NCBI GenBank assembly: GCA_964545925.1 | Contig: CAZJHM010000006.1 | Span: forward strand, 1 to 32,116 | Direction: 5' to 3' | Length of the DNA: 32,116 bases | DNA from: CAZJHM01 sp964545925 | GTDB taxonomy: Archaea > Iainarchaeota > Iainarchaeia > Iainarchaeales > CAZJHM01 | Shown here: one piece after another, positions 8,021 through 15,361 of the stretch | Numbering within the stretch: the first letter of the stretch is position 1 | Layout of the letters: each line of letters starts with the position of its first letter | Notes under the pieces: generated by a model | What the model saw: the letters and a program-made list of their open reading frames with translations, nothing else | What the model was told of the DNA's origin: nothing | The model's database searches: none | Made by a program: the position numbers and the translations under genes

Positions 8021-9480
8021 CTCTTGAAAATTTCGCAAAAGGAAATCTTCCAAAAGAAAAGAAATCCAAGCAAGGAAAAAAACCCAAAGAATCAAATTTC
8101 ATTTTCAGGAAAATTCCCGATAAACAAAAACCCGAAAGAATCAAGAGTTTTGTAAAAGAAAATTTCCTCCCCCAAAAAAAGAAGGAAGGAAAAAAATCAA
8201 ATTTTATTTTCCGTGAAAATTCTATCACAGAAAATTCCAAGAAAAAAACAAAAAAAGAAAAATCAGAAAGGTTTATATTTCCAGAAAAAATAAAACAAGA
8301 AAAGAAAGATTCTCCTGCAAAGTCTATTTTCTTCCCAAAACCTCCTTTAAAAATCCTTCATGTAATCAATCATTTCTACCCTTGCAAAGGAGGAATGGAA
8401 GAAGTTGCACTAAACTTAGCAAAACAAGCAATAGAAGAAAAAAACATAGTTGAAGTTTTTTGCTTAAACACATGTTCTGGAAACAAACAAAAACTTAAAG
8501 ATGAAGAAATAAATGGAATCAAAATTCATCGTTTTCCTTTTTTAAACTTGCATTTCTACAAATTAGCTTTTTTCAATCCCTCTCGCCTAAAAAACTACGA
8601 CATAATCTTTCTCCATGGACTTTCTTTTTTCTCAGATTTCATATTATCTAATAAACCAAAGAAAACAAAAGTTTTTTTCATAACTCATGGGGGAATCTTC
8701 CATACAAAAACAATCTCTCCTTTGAAAAATTTATATTTCAAAACAATTTCCAAAAACCTCTTGAAAAAAGCAGATGGAATAATTGCAGTCAGTAATCAAG
8801 ACAAGGAAACTTTTTCAAGAATTTATCAAAAAGAAATTAAATTAATTGAAAATGGTATTGACTTCTCCCGCTTCTCAGGAATCTCTGCCTCTAAAAAAGA
8901 CAAATATTCTTTCATTGCTTTAGGAAGATTAGCAAAAAACAAACAAATAGATAAATTAATTCTTTTATTCAACCTCTTAGTTCAACAAGACAAAAGATAC
9001 ACTTTACATATTATAGGGCCTGATTCAGACAATCTCCGTCCATCTTTGGAAAATCTAATTAAAGAAAAAAATCTCTCCCAAAATATTTTCTTGCACGGAA
9101 GTTTAGATGATTCAGAAATAAGAAATCTTTTTTCAAAATCTCTTTATTATATTTCAGCTTCTTCTTATGAAGGTTTTGGAATAACAGCAATTGAATCAAT
9201 GTCTGCTTATTGCATTCCAATCTTAAACAATATTCCAACTTTTAAAAAACTTATAGAAGAAAATAATTGCGGACTTCTAATAGATGTAAACAATTTAGAA
9301 GAAACAAAAAACCAGATATTAGCAAACAACAAAATCCTTTTACCAAATCTTTCATCAAAAGCAATTCAAAACAACAAAATCTCTAAAAAATGGAACTGGG
9401 AAAACATCTACAAACAATATGACTCTTATATTCGCTCTTTCCTTTCTCCCTCAACAACTGAAAATTCAAAAGAAAAGTAG
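8017..9480 (+). CDS. Family 4 (GT-B) glycosyltransferase with a lysine-rich repeated N-terminal extension
   Basis: A 487-residue protein. Residues 111-480 form a GT-B glycosyltransferase: LKILHVINHFYPCKGGMEE is the acceptor-side start, IALGRLAKNKQIDKLI opens the C-terminal Rossmann domain, and SSYEGFGITAIESMS holds the nucleotide-sugar E-x7-E motif. The first 110 residues are unlike ordinary GT4 enzymes: lysine-rich, predicted disordered, and repetitive. SNFIFR occurs at 26-31 and 61-66, with looser copies at 84-89 (ERFIFP) and 103-107 (SIFFP). No Met lies between residue 1 and the catalytic domain, and ATG 8017 overlaps the stop of the GT2 gene (ATGA), so the extension appears to be real and translationally coupled. 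Its role is unknown. Confidence 0.88.
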   Translation: MTLENFAKGNLPKEKKSKQGKKPKESNFIFRKIPDKQKPERIKSFVKENFLPQKKKEGKKSNFIFRENSITENSKKKTKKEKSERFIFPEKIKQEKKDSPAKSIFFPKPPLKILHVINHFYPCKGGMEEVALNLAKQAIEEKNIVEVFCLNTCSGNKQKLKDEEINGIKIHRFPFLNLHFYKLAFFNPSRLKNYDIIFLHGLSFFSDFILSNKPKKTKVFFITHGGIFHTKTISPLKNLYFKTISKNLLKKADGIIAVSNQDKETFSRIYQKEIKLIENGIDFSRFSGISASKKDKYSFIALGRLAKNKQIDKLILLFNLLVQQDKRYTLHIIGPDSDNLRPSLENLIKEKNLSQNIFLHGSLDDSEIRNLFSKSLYYISASSYEGFGITAIESMSAYCIPILNNIPTFKKLIEENNCGLLIDVNNLEETKNQILANNKILLPNLSSKAIQNNKISKKWNWENIYKQYDSYIRSFLSPSTTENSKEK

Positions 9481-9510
9481 TTTTAAATACTTCCATACCT
9501 TATTTTAGTT

Positions 9511-10482
9511 ATGGCTTTGGAATTACCACAAGGAGGAACAAAGAATCTAGCTTTAAATATTTTGAAATTAGCAATTCTTCTTTTTCTTCTTTTATTTGTA
9601 GTTACATATACAGGATTAATCAGATGTAGCACAGTTCCTTTTTGGTGTACTCCTTATCATCAAATAACTTCTCTTTGGCAGGGACAAACTAAAATTTTAA
9701 TTGTTCATGGAGGAGAAACAGCAGAAGGTTTAGGAGACCCACAAAAACTTAGACAATTATTAGCAAACCCAAATTATGGAGGAGTAATGCCCGAACTATT
9801 ACACATAGATCAAGTCTCAACAGGAACCTTAACCAAATATTCAATAGTAATAGTTGAAAAAGCAAAAACAATTCCAACAAATAAAATAATTTCATTTATA
9901 GAATATGTTAATTTAGGAGGAAGATTAGTCTGGATAGGGGATTCAGGAACTCAGTTAGCAGAAGGAGATTTAATTCCAGATGAAAACACTTTATACGGAG
10001 TAGATAAATACAAAAAACCAAATCCATGGATAAGAATAAAGGACGACATGCTTTATTCTTTTGATAATGTTCTAAATGTAGAATATATGGGAAATTATTG
10101 TGATTATTTTATTTGTGTTGATAAACCTGTTCGCTTAGGTTTATTAGAACCTGAACCAACAGGAGATCACCCTTTAATTAAAGGAATGTCTGTTTCTATG
10201 AATTTCTATCTAGCTACAGACAAAGATTTTTCTCTGGTTAAAACATATCCTGGAAAATTCACAAATGAAGTTCTTTCAGTTGATTTTGGTTCAAGTTTAA
10301 CATCTTCAAAAGGAATTCAAATTCAAAGAATAACTCCATTAGCTGTTTATAGTGGAATAGGAGAACGTGTATTGTATTTAGCAATTCCTCCTGAATATCT
10401 TGTTGATGAATCTCTTTCTTCAAACAATCTTCCAACTTATCCAACTCCACTTGAAAATCTAATTTCTTCTCTCTTGAATTAA
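9511..10482 (+). CDS. Membrane-anchored hypothetical protein with a GATase-1-like fold
   Basis: A 323-residue protein with one N-terminal membrane helix (about residues 18-38, ILKLAILLFLLLFVVTYTG) followed by a domain probably outside the cell. KILIVHGGETAEGL, YSIVIVEKAKTIP and GGRLVWIGDSG give the beta-alpha pattern of class I glutamine-amidotransferase-like domains. I see no convincing catalytic Cys-His-Glu triad, so an enzymatic role is not claimed. Cys residues near 45, 52 and in YCDYFICVD could form disulfides. A TATA-like TTTTAAATAC at 9480-9489 is 25-30 nt before ATG, so the message is probably leaderless. Its place behind aglB and two glycosyltransferases suggests a cell-envelope function, by context only. 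Confidence 0.7.
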   Translation: MALELPQGGTKNLALNILKLAILLFLLLFVVTYTGLIRCSTVPFWCTPYHQITSLWQGQTKILIVHGGETAEGLGDPQKLRQLLANPNYGGVMPELLHIDQVSTGTLTKYSIVIVEKAKTIPTNKIISFIEYVNLGGRLVWIGDSGTQLAEGDLIPDENTLYGVDKYKKPNPWIRIKDDMLYSFDNVLNVEYMGNYCDYFICVDKPVRLGLLEPEPTGDHPLIKGMSVSMNFYLATDKDFSLVKTYPGKFTNEVLSVDFGSSLTSSKGIQIQRITPLAVYSGIGERVLYLAIPPEYLVDESLSSNNLPTYPTPLENLISSLLN

Positions 10483-10545
10483 TTTCTGAAAGCAAACCTA
10501 TATAGAAAAAACCTTTTTAAGACTTCACAATCACATTTTCTATAT

Positions 10546-10629
10546 GCAGGAGTTCCCGAGCGGCCAAAGGGGTCAGACTCAAGATCTGATGGCTTAGTGC
10601 CTTCAGCGGTTCGAATCCGCTCTCCTGCA
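10546..10629 (+). tRNA. tRNA-Leu (CAA anticodon)
   Basis: An 84-nt class II tRNA. Acceptor arms GCAGGAG (10546-10552) and CTCCTGC (10622-10628) pair fully, with discriminator A 10629. Anticodon stem TCAGA/TCTGA (10573-10577, 10585-10589) encloses loop CTCAAGA, giving anticodon CAA (10580-10582). The long variable arm and the T arm AGCGG-TTCGAAT-CCGCT are typical of Leu. CCA is not encoded. TATA-like CCTTTTTAAG lies about 30 nt upstream. The 100-N gap begins directly after the discriminator base. Confidence 0.96.
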
Positions 10630-10729
10630 NNNNNNNNNNNNNNNNNNNNNNNNNNNNNNNNNNNNNNNNNNNNNNNNNNNNNNNNNNNNNNNNNNNNNNN
10701 NNNNNNNNNNNNNNNNNNNNNNNNNNNNN
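10630..10729. other. Scaffold gap (100 N)
   Basis: Exactly 100 N, a conventional placeholder rather than a measured length. The 55 bases before it (10575-10629) are identical to the 55 bases after it (10730-10784), so the two contig ends overlap and the true gap may be zero or negative. Confidence 0.95.
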
Positions 10730-10784
10730 AGACTCAAGATCTGATGGCTTAGTGCCTTCAGCGGTTCGAATCCGCTCTCCTGCA
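10730..10784 (+). other. Repeated 3' part of tRNA-Leu, probably an assembly duplicate
   Basis: Bases 10730-10784 repeat 10575-10629 exactly, from within the anticodon stem to the discriminator base. There is no 5' half. An exact 55-nt overlap fits a de Bruijn-graph k-mer shared by two contig ends better than a second tRNA gene. If the ends are joined, one tRNA-Leu runs straight into the hairpin repeat at 10785. Confidence 0.85.
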
Positions 10785-10876
10785 TGAACTTTTCTTTGAA
10801 AAGAAAAGTTCAATCAAAAGAAACTTACCAAGGGTTTTCTGAGAAAACCCAATCAGAAACTTTTTCCCAAAAAGTT
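10785..10876 (+). repeat. Array of three hairpin units downstream of tRNA-Leu
   Basis: Unit 1 (10785-10818) starts TGAACTTTTC directly after the tRNA discriminator, folds through GAACTTTTC against GAAAAGTTC, and ends CAATCAAA. It is identical over 34 nt to 12484-12517. Unit 2 (10832-10855) is GGGTTTTC-TGA-GAAAACCC with an AATCA tail. Unit 3 (10858-10876) is AACTTTTT-CCC-AAAAAGTT with a CAGCC tail. No reading frame of note is present. Confidence 0.8.
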
Positions 10877-10917
10877 CAGCCCAAAAAGGTTTAAAAGAGA
10901 AAGAACAATTGATTAAT

Positions 10918-11874
10918 ATGCAATTAAAGAAAAGATATTTTGCAATTATTGGATTTCTAATCCTTTTTTATATTTTGATAAACATAAACATAGAAGAAAC
11001 AATTCAAAATCTTTTGAAAGCAAATTTATTTTACATTGCAATTTCTGTTTTAATTTCTCTTTTTTCACTTTTTATTCGTTCTATTCGTTGGAAATTATTT
11101 ATTGAACAATTAAAAGGAAAAATCTCAATAAAACAAACATACTTTTATTTCTTAGCTGCTTTTTTTCCTTCTCTCACAACCCCAGGAAGAATAGGAGAAT
11201 TCTTGAAAGTTTTTTTCATATCAGATATTCTTTCTTTCTCTAAATCTTTTGCTTCTGTTTTATCAGATAGAATCTATGATATTTTTGCTCTTTTTGGCTT
11301 TGCTTTTCTCTCCTCTTTTTTAGTTGTCTCTATTCTTTCAAAAACCCTAATAGAACCTTGGATTATTCTTATTCTTCTTATCTTTGGAATATGTTTGTTT
11401 TTCATCTTGACTAAAACTCAATTTTTCCCAATTTTAACAGAAAAAATTGCAAGAACTTTAATGTCTGAGGAAAAAGCAAATAAATTAAAAATAAGTTTTT
11501 CTAATCTTTCAAGAGAAATATCTCAACTTTTTTTCAACCCTGTTCTTTTTCTGAAAGCAACAATTTTAACACTCTTTAGTTGGGTTTTATCTTTTTTAGG
11601 AATTTATTTTCTTCTTCTTTCTTTAAATATACCTTCGGATATAATTCTTCCCCTCTTGATTGTTTCTTTAGTTGCAATAACTGACTTGCTTCCAATCTCA
11701 ATTTCAGGAATGGGAACAAGAGAAGCCACTCTTATAGCAATCTTTGCACTTTATTCTCTCACACCCGAACAAGCAGTTTCTTTCTCAGCTCTTTATTTCA
11801 TTATCTTTAATATTTTTATGATTCTTTTCTCTTATCCTTTCTTCTCCCTCTCCTCTGCCAAAATCAAACTCTGA
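10918..11874 (+). CDS. Flippase-like integral membrane protein (UPF0104 / LPG-synthase TM family)
   Basis: A 318-residue protein with about eight membrane helices. IRSIRWKLFI (about 60-69), the TTPGRIGEFLKVFF stretch (about 85-98) and SVLSDRIYDIFAL (about 114-126) are the signature segments of the family that contains the membrane part of lysylphosphatidylglycerol synthase, AglD-like proteins and other polyprenol/lipid-handling proteins. There is no soluble catalytic domain, so it may move or present lipid-linked glycans. The start is ATG 10918 (MQLKKRYF), 30 nt after TATA-like GGTTTAAAAG. A TTG at 10909 would add only three residues. It lies downstream of the tRNA-Leu region and close to the glycosylation block. 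Confidence 0.85.
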   Translation: MQLKKRYFAIIGFLILFYILININIEETIQNLLKANLFYIAISVLISLFSLFIRSIRWKLFIEQLKGKISIKQTYFYFLAAFFPSLTTPGRIGEFLKVFFISDILSFSKSFASVLSDRIYDIFALFGFAFLSSFLVVSILSKTLIEPWIILILLIFGICLFFILTKTQFFPILTEKIARTLMSEEKANKLKISFSNLSREISQLFFNPVLFLKATILTLFSWVLSFLGIYFLLLSLNIPSDIILPLLIVSLVAITDLLPISISGMGTREATLIAIFALYSLTPEQAVSFSALYFIIFNIFMILFSYPFFSLSSAKIKL

Positions 11875-11952
11875 TTTTAAAAGCAACAAAAACCTTTAAA
11901 TATCCCAATATCCTCATATATTCAGACAATTATCCAAAGGAGGTTATAGAAA

Positions 11953-12486
11953 ATGAATAAAAAAGCACAAGGATTTGATGTCTTCAAACTCCTAATCTCA
12001 GCAGTTGTAGCTGTTGTTCTTTTAACAATGCTCTTGAACATCATAGGAATGATTAATCCAGATGTTGGACAAGACCCAACAAAGAAAACAAAAGAACTAA
12101 CAAAAGCAGCATTAACAAACTTAAATACTACTCAGTTTGAAAACAAAATAACTTTTAACAAAGGAGTTACTCTAACCAGCTTAGGTATAGCCGCAAATTC
12201 AGATGAATTAGAAACAGAAGATGTTTGTTTAGTCTTGGATGGAAAGCTAAGCTCAAACACATCGTGGTTAGCAGAAGATGGAAAGAAACTTTCTTATAAT
12301 GGAAGTTCCCCTTTCTCTGCAAAGATAGCAGTAGTATGCGGTTATGCAGATTCTCTAGAAGCAGATATTGGAGGATTCTTTGAAGCTGTTACAAGTGGCT
12401 TTGATGAAAGCACAGATTTCAGTGAATGTGATGCAAGTAATAGTACAGCCAAATACTGTATAGTTGCTGTAAAGAGAGCTGACTGA
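11953..12486 (+). CDS. Pilin-like secreted protein with a prepilin-type N-terminus
   Basis: A 177-residue protein. The N-terminus MNKKAQGFDVFKLLISAVVA has a short basic head, a Gly/Ala-Gln-Gly processing region and one long hydrophobic helix (about 10-32), as in archaeal type IV pilin-like proteins; this MNKKAQGFDVFKLL style is common in DPANN genomes. The rest is an acidic, Ser/Thr-rich extracellular domain with four cysteines (about 95, 127, 157, 166) and several N-x-S/T sequons that AglB could use. GGAGGT (11939-11944) is a strong Shine-Dalgarno site, and TATA-like CCTTTAAATATC lies near 11890. The TGA stop (12484-12486) is the first three bases of a hairpin repeat. Confidence 0.75.
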   Translation: MNKKAQGFDVFKLLISAVVAVVLLTMLLNIIGMINPDVGQDPTKKTKELTKAALTNLNTTQFENKITFNKGVTLTSLGIAANSDELETEDVCLVLDGKLSSNTSWLAEDGKKLSYNGSSPFSAKIAVVCGYADSLEADIGGFFEAVTSGFDESTDFSECDASNSTAKYCIVAVKRAD

Positions 12487-12548
12487 ACTTTTCTTTGAAA
12501 AGAAAAGTTCAATCAAATGAACTTTTTAGAAAAAAGTTTAATCAAAAA
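12484..12548 (+). repeat. Two tandem hairpin units at the end of the pilin-like gene
   Basis: Unit 1 (12484-12517) is identical to 10785-10818. Unit 2 (12518-12548) begins TGAACTTTTTAG, folds against AAAAAGTTT and ends AATCAAAAA. It differs at only two positions from the unit at 29113-29143. The stop codon of the upstream gene is the first TGA of unit 1. Unit 2 opens a misleading ATG frame (MNFLEKS) into the MetRS gene. Confidence 0.85.
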
Positions 12549-12615
12549 CTGCTACATGGATTTCAAAGAAACCCAAACAACCTCTTTTTATTTCTTTTTT
12601 AACCTTTTTTTTAAT

Positions 12616-14703
12616 ATGTCTTCTGAAAAATATCTAGTAAGTTCAGCACTCCCTTATGTGAATAATGTGCCTCATCTAGGCACTCTGTTGCCAATTTTAT
12701 CAGCAGATGCTTATGCCCGTCATCTCCGTTTGAAAAACAAAGAAGTCCTTTTCATATGCGGAACAGATGAACATGGCTCAACAACAGAAGTTAAAGCAAG
12801 GGAAGAAAATTTAACACCAAAAGAAATAACAGACAAATATTACAAAATCCATAAAGATATCTATGAATGGTTTAATTGTTCATTTGATTCTTTTGGTAGA
12901 ACCTCTTCCCAAGAGAACAAAAAACTCACACAAGAGATTTTCTTAAAACTTTATAAAAACAAATACATCTTGGAAAAAGAAAGCACTCAATTATTCTGTA
13001 AAAAATGTAATACTTTTCTTTCAGACAGATTTATTGAAGGAATATGCCCTAAATGTAAATATGAAAAAGCAAGAGGAGATCAATGTGAAAATTGTGGAAA
13101 TGTCCTAAACCCAACAGATTTAATTCAACCTAAATGTAAATTCTGCTCTGAGAAACCAGAAGAAAGAAAAACAAAACATCTTTATATTGATTTAGAAAAT
13201 CTTCAACCTAAAATAGAAGAATTCTTCAAAACCCAGAGTAAAAAAGGAATCTGGACTGAAAATGCAATTCAGCAAACAGAATCATTCTTAAAAGAAGGAC
13301 TTAAACCTCGCCCAATAACTCGCGACTTGAAATGGGGAATTCCAGTTCCATTAGAAACTTACAAACAAAAAGTTTTCTATGTTTGGTTTGATGCTCCAAT
13401 TGGTTATATCTCAATAACAGATGAAAAAGAAGATTACAAAAAGTGGTGGCTCTCTTCAGAAACAAACCTAACTCAATTTATGGGCAAGGACAATATTGTC
13501 TTTCATTCAATTCTCTTTCCAGCTTCTCTGATAGGCACAAAAGATAATTGGAAATTAGTAGACAATCTTGTGGTAAATGAATTTTTAAATTATGAAGATG
13601 GAAAATTTTCTAAATCCCAAGGAACAGGAATTTTCGGAGATTCAGCAATTGAAACAGGAATTCCAGCAGATGTTTGGAGATATTATTTGTTTGCAAATCG
13701 CCCAGAAACAAATGATTCTTTTTTCACATGGCAGGAATTCAAAGAACGCCTAAACAATGAGTTAGTAGCAAACTTAGGAAATCTCATAAACAGAACTCTG
13801 ACTTTTATTTATTCAAACACAGATGCAAAAATAACAGAAGAAAGAGACAAATCTATAGATAATGAAATTCTCAATCTGGAAAAAGAAATCCTTTCTTTGC
13901 AGGACGAAATCAAACTCAAATCAGCAATCCAAAAAGTTTTTTTGCTTTCAAAATTAGGGAATAAATATTTCCAAGATTCAGAACCATGGGTTTTGATTAA
14001 AACAAACCCAGAAGAAGCCCAAGAAAAACTCAACACTCTTGCAAATTTAATCATAGATATTTCAATCTTAGTTTCTCCTTTTTTACCACACACAGCAAAA
14101 GAAATTCAATCTTTTTTCTCTTTAAAAAATCTCACTTACAAAGATTTAGGTTTAAAACAAAAAAATCTTGTAATCAAAAAACCTTCTCTCCTTTTCCAAA
14201 AAATAGAAGATGAGAAAATCCAAGAATTAAAAGAAAAATTCTCAGGAAAGAAAATTCCTTTTGATATTCGCACCGCAAAAATATTGGAAGCAAAAAATCA
14301 TCCAGAAGCAGAGAAACTTTTAATCTTGAAAGTCAAACTTTACGGAGAAAAGAAAGAAAGACAAATAGTCGCAGGTTTAAAACAATTTTATCCTCCGGAA
14401 TATTTCTTAAACAAAAAAATCCTAGTTTTAGCAAATCTCAAACCTGCAAATTTAAGAGGAGAATTATCCCAAGGTATGCTTTTGGCTGCCGATGGCTCGC
14501 CACCTCTCCTTATAGAGCCAGAACAAGAAGGAGAAATAGAATTTGAAGGAACAAAAAAAGAAACAAAAGAAATTGATTACAAGGAATTCCAAAAACATAT
14601 TATCCAAATAAAAAACAATGAAGTTTATGCAGATGGAAAAAAATTCCTTTTAAATAAAAAACCAATTAAATCAAATGCAAAAAACAATACAAAGGTTTTC
14701 TAA
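12616..14703 (+). CDS. metG: Methionyl-tRNA synthetase with C-terminal tRNA-binding domain
   Basis: A 695-residue class I synthetase. SALPYVNNVPHLGTL holds the HIGH-type motif (HLGT) and KFSKSQGTGIF the KMSKS motif. Between them is a zinc region with four CxxC-type pairs (CKKC, CPKC, CENC, CKFC). AFANRPET-like FANRPETNDSFFTWQEF leads into the anticodon-binding helices. Residues about 580-670 (FDIRTAKILEAKNHPEAEKL to LRGELSQGMLLAADG) form the EMAP/Trbp111-like tRNA-binding and dimerisation domain fused at the C-terminus. I choose ATG 12616 (MSSEKYLVSS). An in-frame ATG at 12517 would add 33 residues, but it comes from the hairpin repeat and is not synthetase-like. The stop overlaps the next gene's ATG by one base. 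Confidence 0.95.
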   Translation: MSSEKYLVSSALPYVNNVPHLGTLLPILSADAYARHLRLKNKEVLFICGTDEHGSTTEVKAREENLTPKEITDKYYKIHKDIYEWFNCSFDSFGRTSSQENKKLTQEIFLKLYKNKYILEKESTQLFCKKCNTFLSDRFIEGICPKCKYEKARGDQCENCGNVLNPTDLIQPKCKFCSEKPEERKTKHLYIDLENLQPKIEEFFKTQSKKGIWTENAIQQTESFLKEGLKPRPITRDLKWGIPVPLETYKQKVFYVWFDAPIGYISITDEKEDYKKWWLSSETNLTQFMGKDNIVFHSILFPASLIGTKDNWKLVDNLVVNEFLNYEDGKFSKSQGTGIFGDSAIETGIPADVWRYYLFANRPETNDSFFTWQEFKERLNNELVANLGNLINRTLTFIYSNTDAKITEERDKSIDNEILNLEKEILSLQDEIKLKSAIQKVFLLSKLGNKYFQDSEPWVLIKTNPEEAQEKLNTLANLIIDISILVSPFLPHTAKEIQSFFSLKNLTYKDLGLKQKNLVIKKPSLLFQKIEDEKIQELKEKFSGKKIPFDIRTAKILEAKNHPEAEKLLILKVKLYGEKKERQIVAGLKQFYPPEYFLNKKILVLANLKPANLRGELSQGMLLAADGSPPLLIEPEQEGEIEFEGTKKETKEIDYKEFQKHIIQIKNNEVYADGKKFLLNKKPIKSNAKNNTKVF

Positions 14704-15287
14704 TGCTCTTGGAAAAGCGCCTTGAGGAATTCTGCAAACTTTACAATCTCCTAAATCCAAAACAAATAGACAAAGGACATTCTTCTTTTATTTTCTTAGC
14801 CCAATCAAAAACTCTGAGAAAGAAAATAATAATAAAAATAGAAAGAGACACAAGCACAAGAAAAAATATGTTTGAAAGAGAATCTTCTTATCTAAAATTA
14901 GCTAATTCAAAGAAAATCGGCCCAAAGCTTTTTTTCAGCTCAAAAAAACACAGAGCCTTAGCAATGCAATATATCAAAGGAGTTCCTTTCTCTGAATATG
15001 TTTTTTCCTCTCCCAAGAAAGATTTAGAAAAAACAATCTCTCTTCTTTTAAAACAAGCAAAAATTTTAGACTCTATAAACTTAGACCATGGACAATTAGC
15101 AGGCAGAGGAAAAAATATCTTAGTGGAAAAAACAAAACCATATATTATAGATTTTGAAAAAGCAAGCTCAAATAGAAAACCTCACAATTACACAGTCTTG
15201 CAATCTTTTTTATTCAATAGCAAAAATTCAGAAATAACAAAACAAGTTTTAAAGAAAATAAAAATTAATTCGTCTATTAACAAATAA
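14703..15287 (+). CDS. Predicted Ser/Thr kinase-like protein (COG2112-type)
   Basis: A 194-residue protein with a compact kinase fold. IIIKIERD supplies the ATP-binding lysine and FERESSYL the helix-C glutamate. DHGQLAGRGKNILV stands in the catalytic loop and IIDFEKAS in the metal-binding DFG position. The catalytic-loop Asp (HxD/HGD) is a Gln here, and DFG is DFE. I recall HGQL/DFEKAS as a feature of the small archaeal COG2112 family, so this is probably a family trait rather than decay. Its substrate is unknown. ATG 14703 shares its A with the metG TAA (TAATG), so translation is coupled to MetRS. Confidence 0.75.
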   Translation: MLLEKRLEEFCKLYNLLNPKQIDKGHSSFIFLAQSKTLRKKIIIKIERDTSTRKNMFERESSYLKLANSKKIGPKLFFSSKKHRALAMQYIKGVPFSEYVFSSPKKDLEKTISLLLKQAKILDSINLDHGQLAGRGKNILVEKTKPYIIDFEKASSNRKPHNYTVLQSFLFNSKNSEITKQVLKKIKINSSINK

Positions 15288-15292
15288 AACAA

Positions 15293-15304
15293 ATATTTAT
15301 AAAC
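15293..15304 (+). promoter_or_regulatory. TATA-like element facing the 3' end of the PIN gene
   Basis: ATATTTATAAAC on the plus strand has no plus-strand protein gene behind it. A transcript starting about 25 nt downstream (near 15328) would read through the hairpin at 15335-15361 and antisense into the PIN gene. It may be chance in this AT-rich sequence. Confidence 0.25.
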
Positions 15305-15334
15305 AAATTTTACCAATATTATTTGTATTAGTTC

Positions 15335-15361
15335 CCAGCCTTTGCTTTATGCAACGGCTGG
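15335..15361. terminator. GC-rich hairpin spanning the stop codon of the PIN gene
   Basis: Arms CCAGCC (15335-15340) and GGCTGG (15356-15361) pair, with a second inner stem TTGC/GCAA (15342-15345, 15351-15354) around loop TTTAT. It includes the PIN stop (15347-15349) and the last codons. Its GC content stands out from the surroundings. It is a plausible transcription stop or mRNA 3'-end structure for the minus-strand operon, or the body of a small plus-strand RNA. Confidence 0.5.

Noticed and set aside
10730..10784. A second, partial tRNA-Leu gene
   Set aside because: It is an exact 55-nt copy of the left contig end across a nominal 100-N gap and lacks a 5' half; contig-end overlap explains it better.
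10517..10813. Minus-strand open frames through tRNA-Leu and the gap
   Set aside because: They translate a tRNA gene and N bases; no protein-like sequence.
12517..12615. A 33-residue N-terminal extension of MetRS starting MNFLEKS
   Set aside because: The ATG belongs to the hairpin repeat unit; the synthetase-like sequence starts at ATG 12616 (MSSEKYLVSS).
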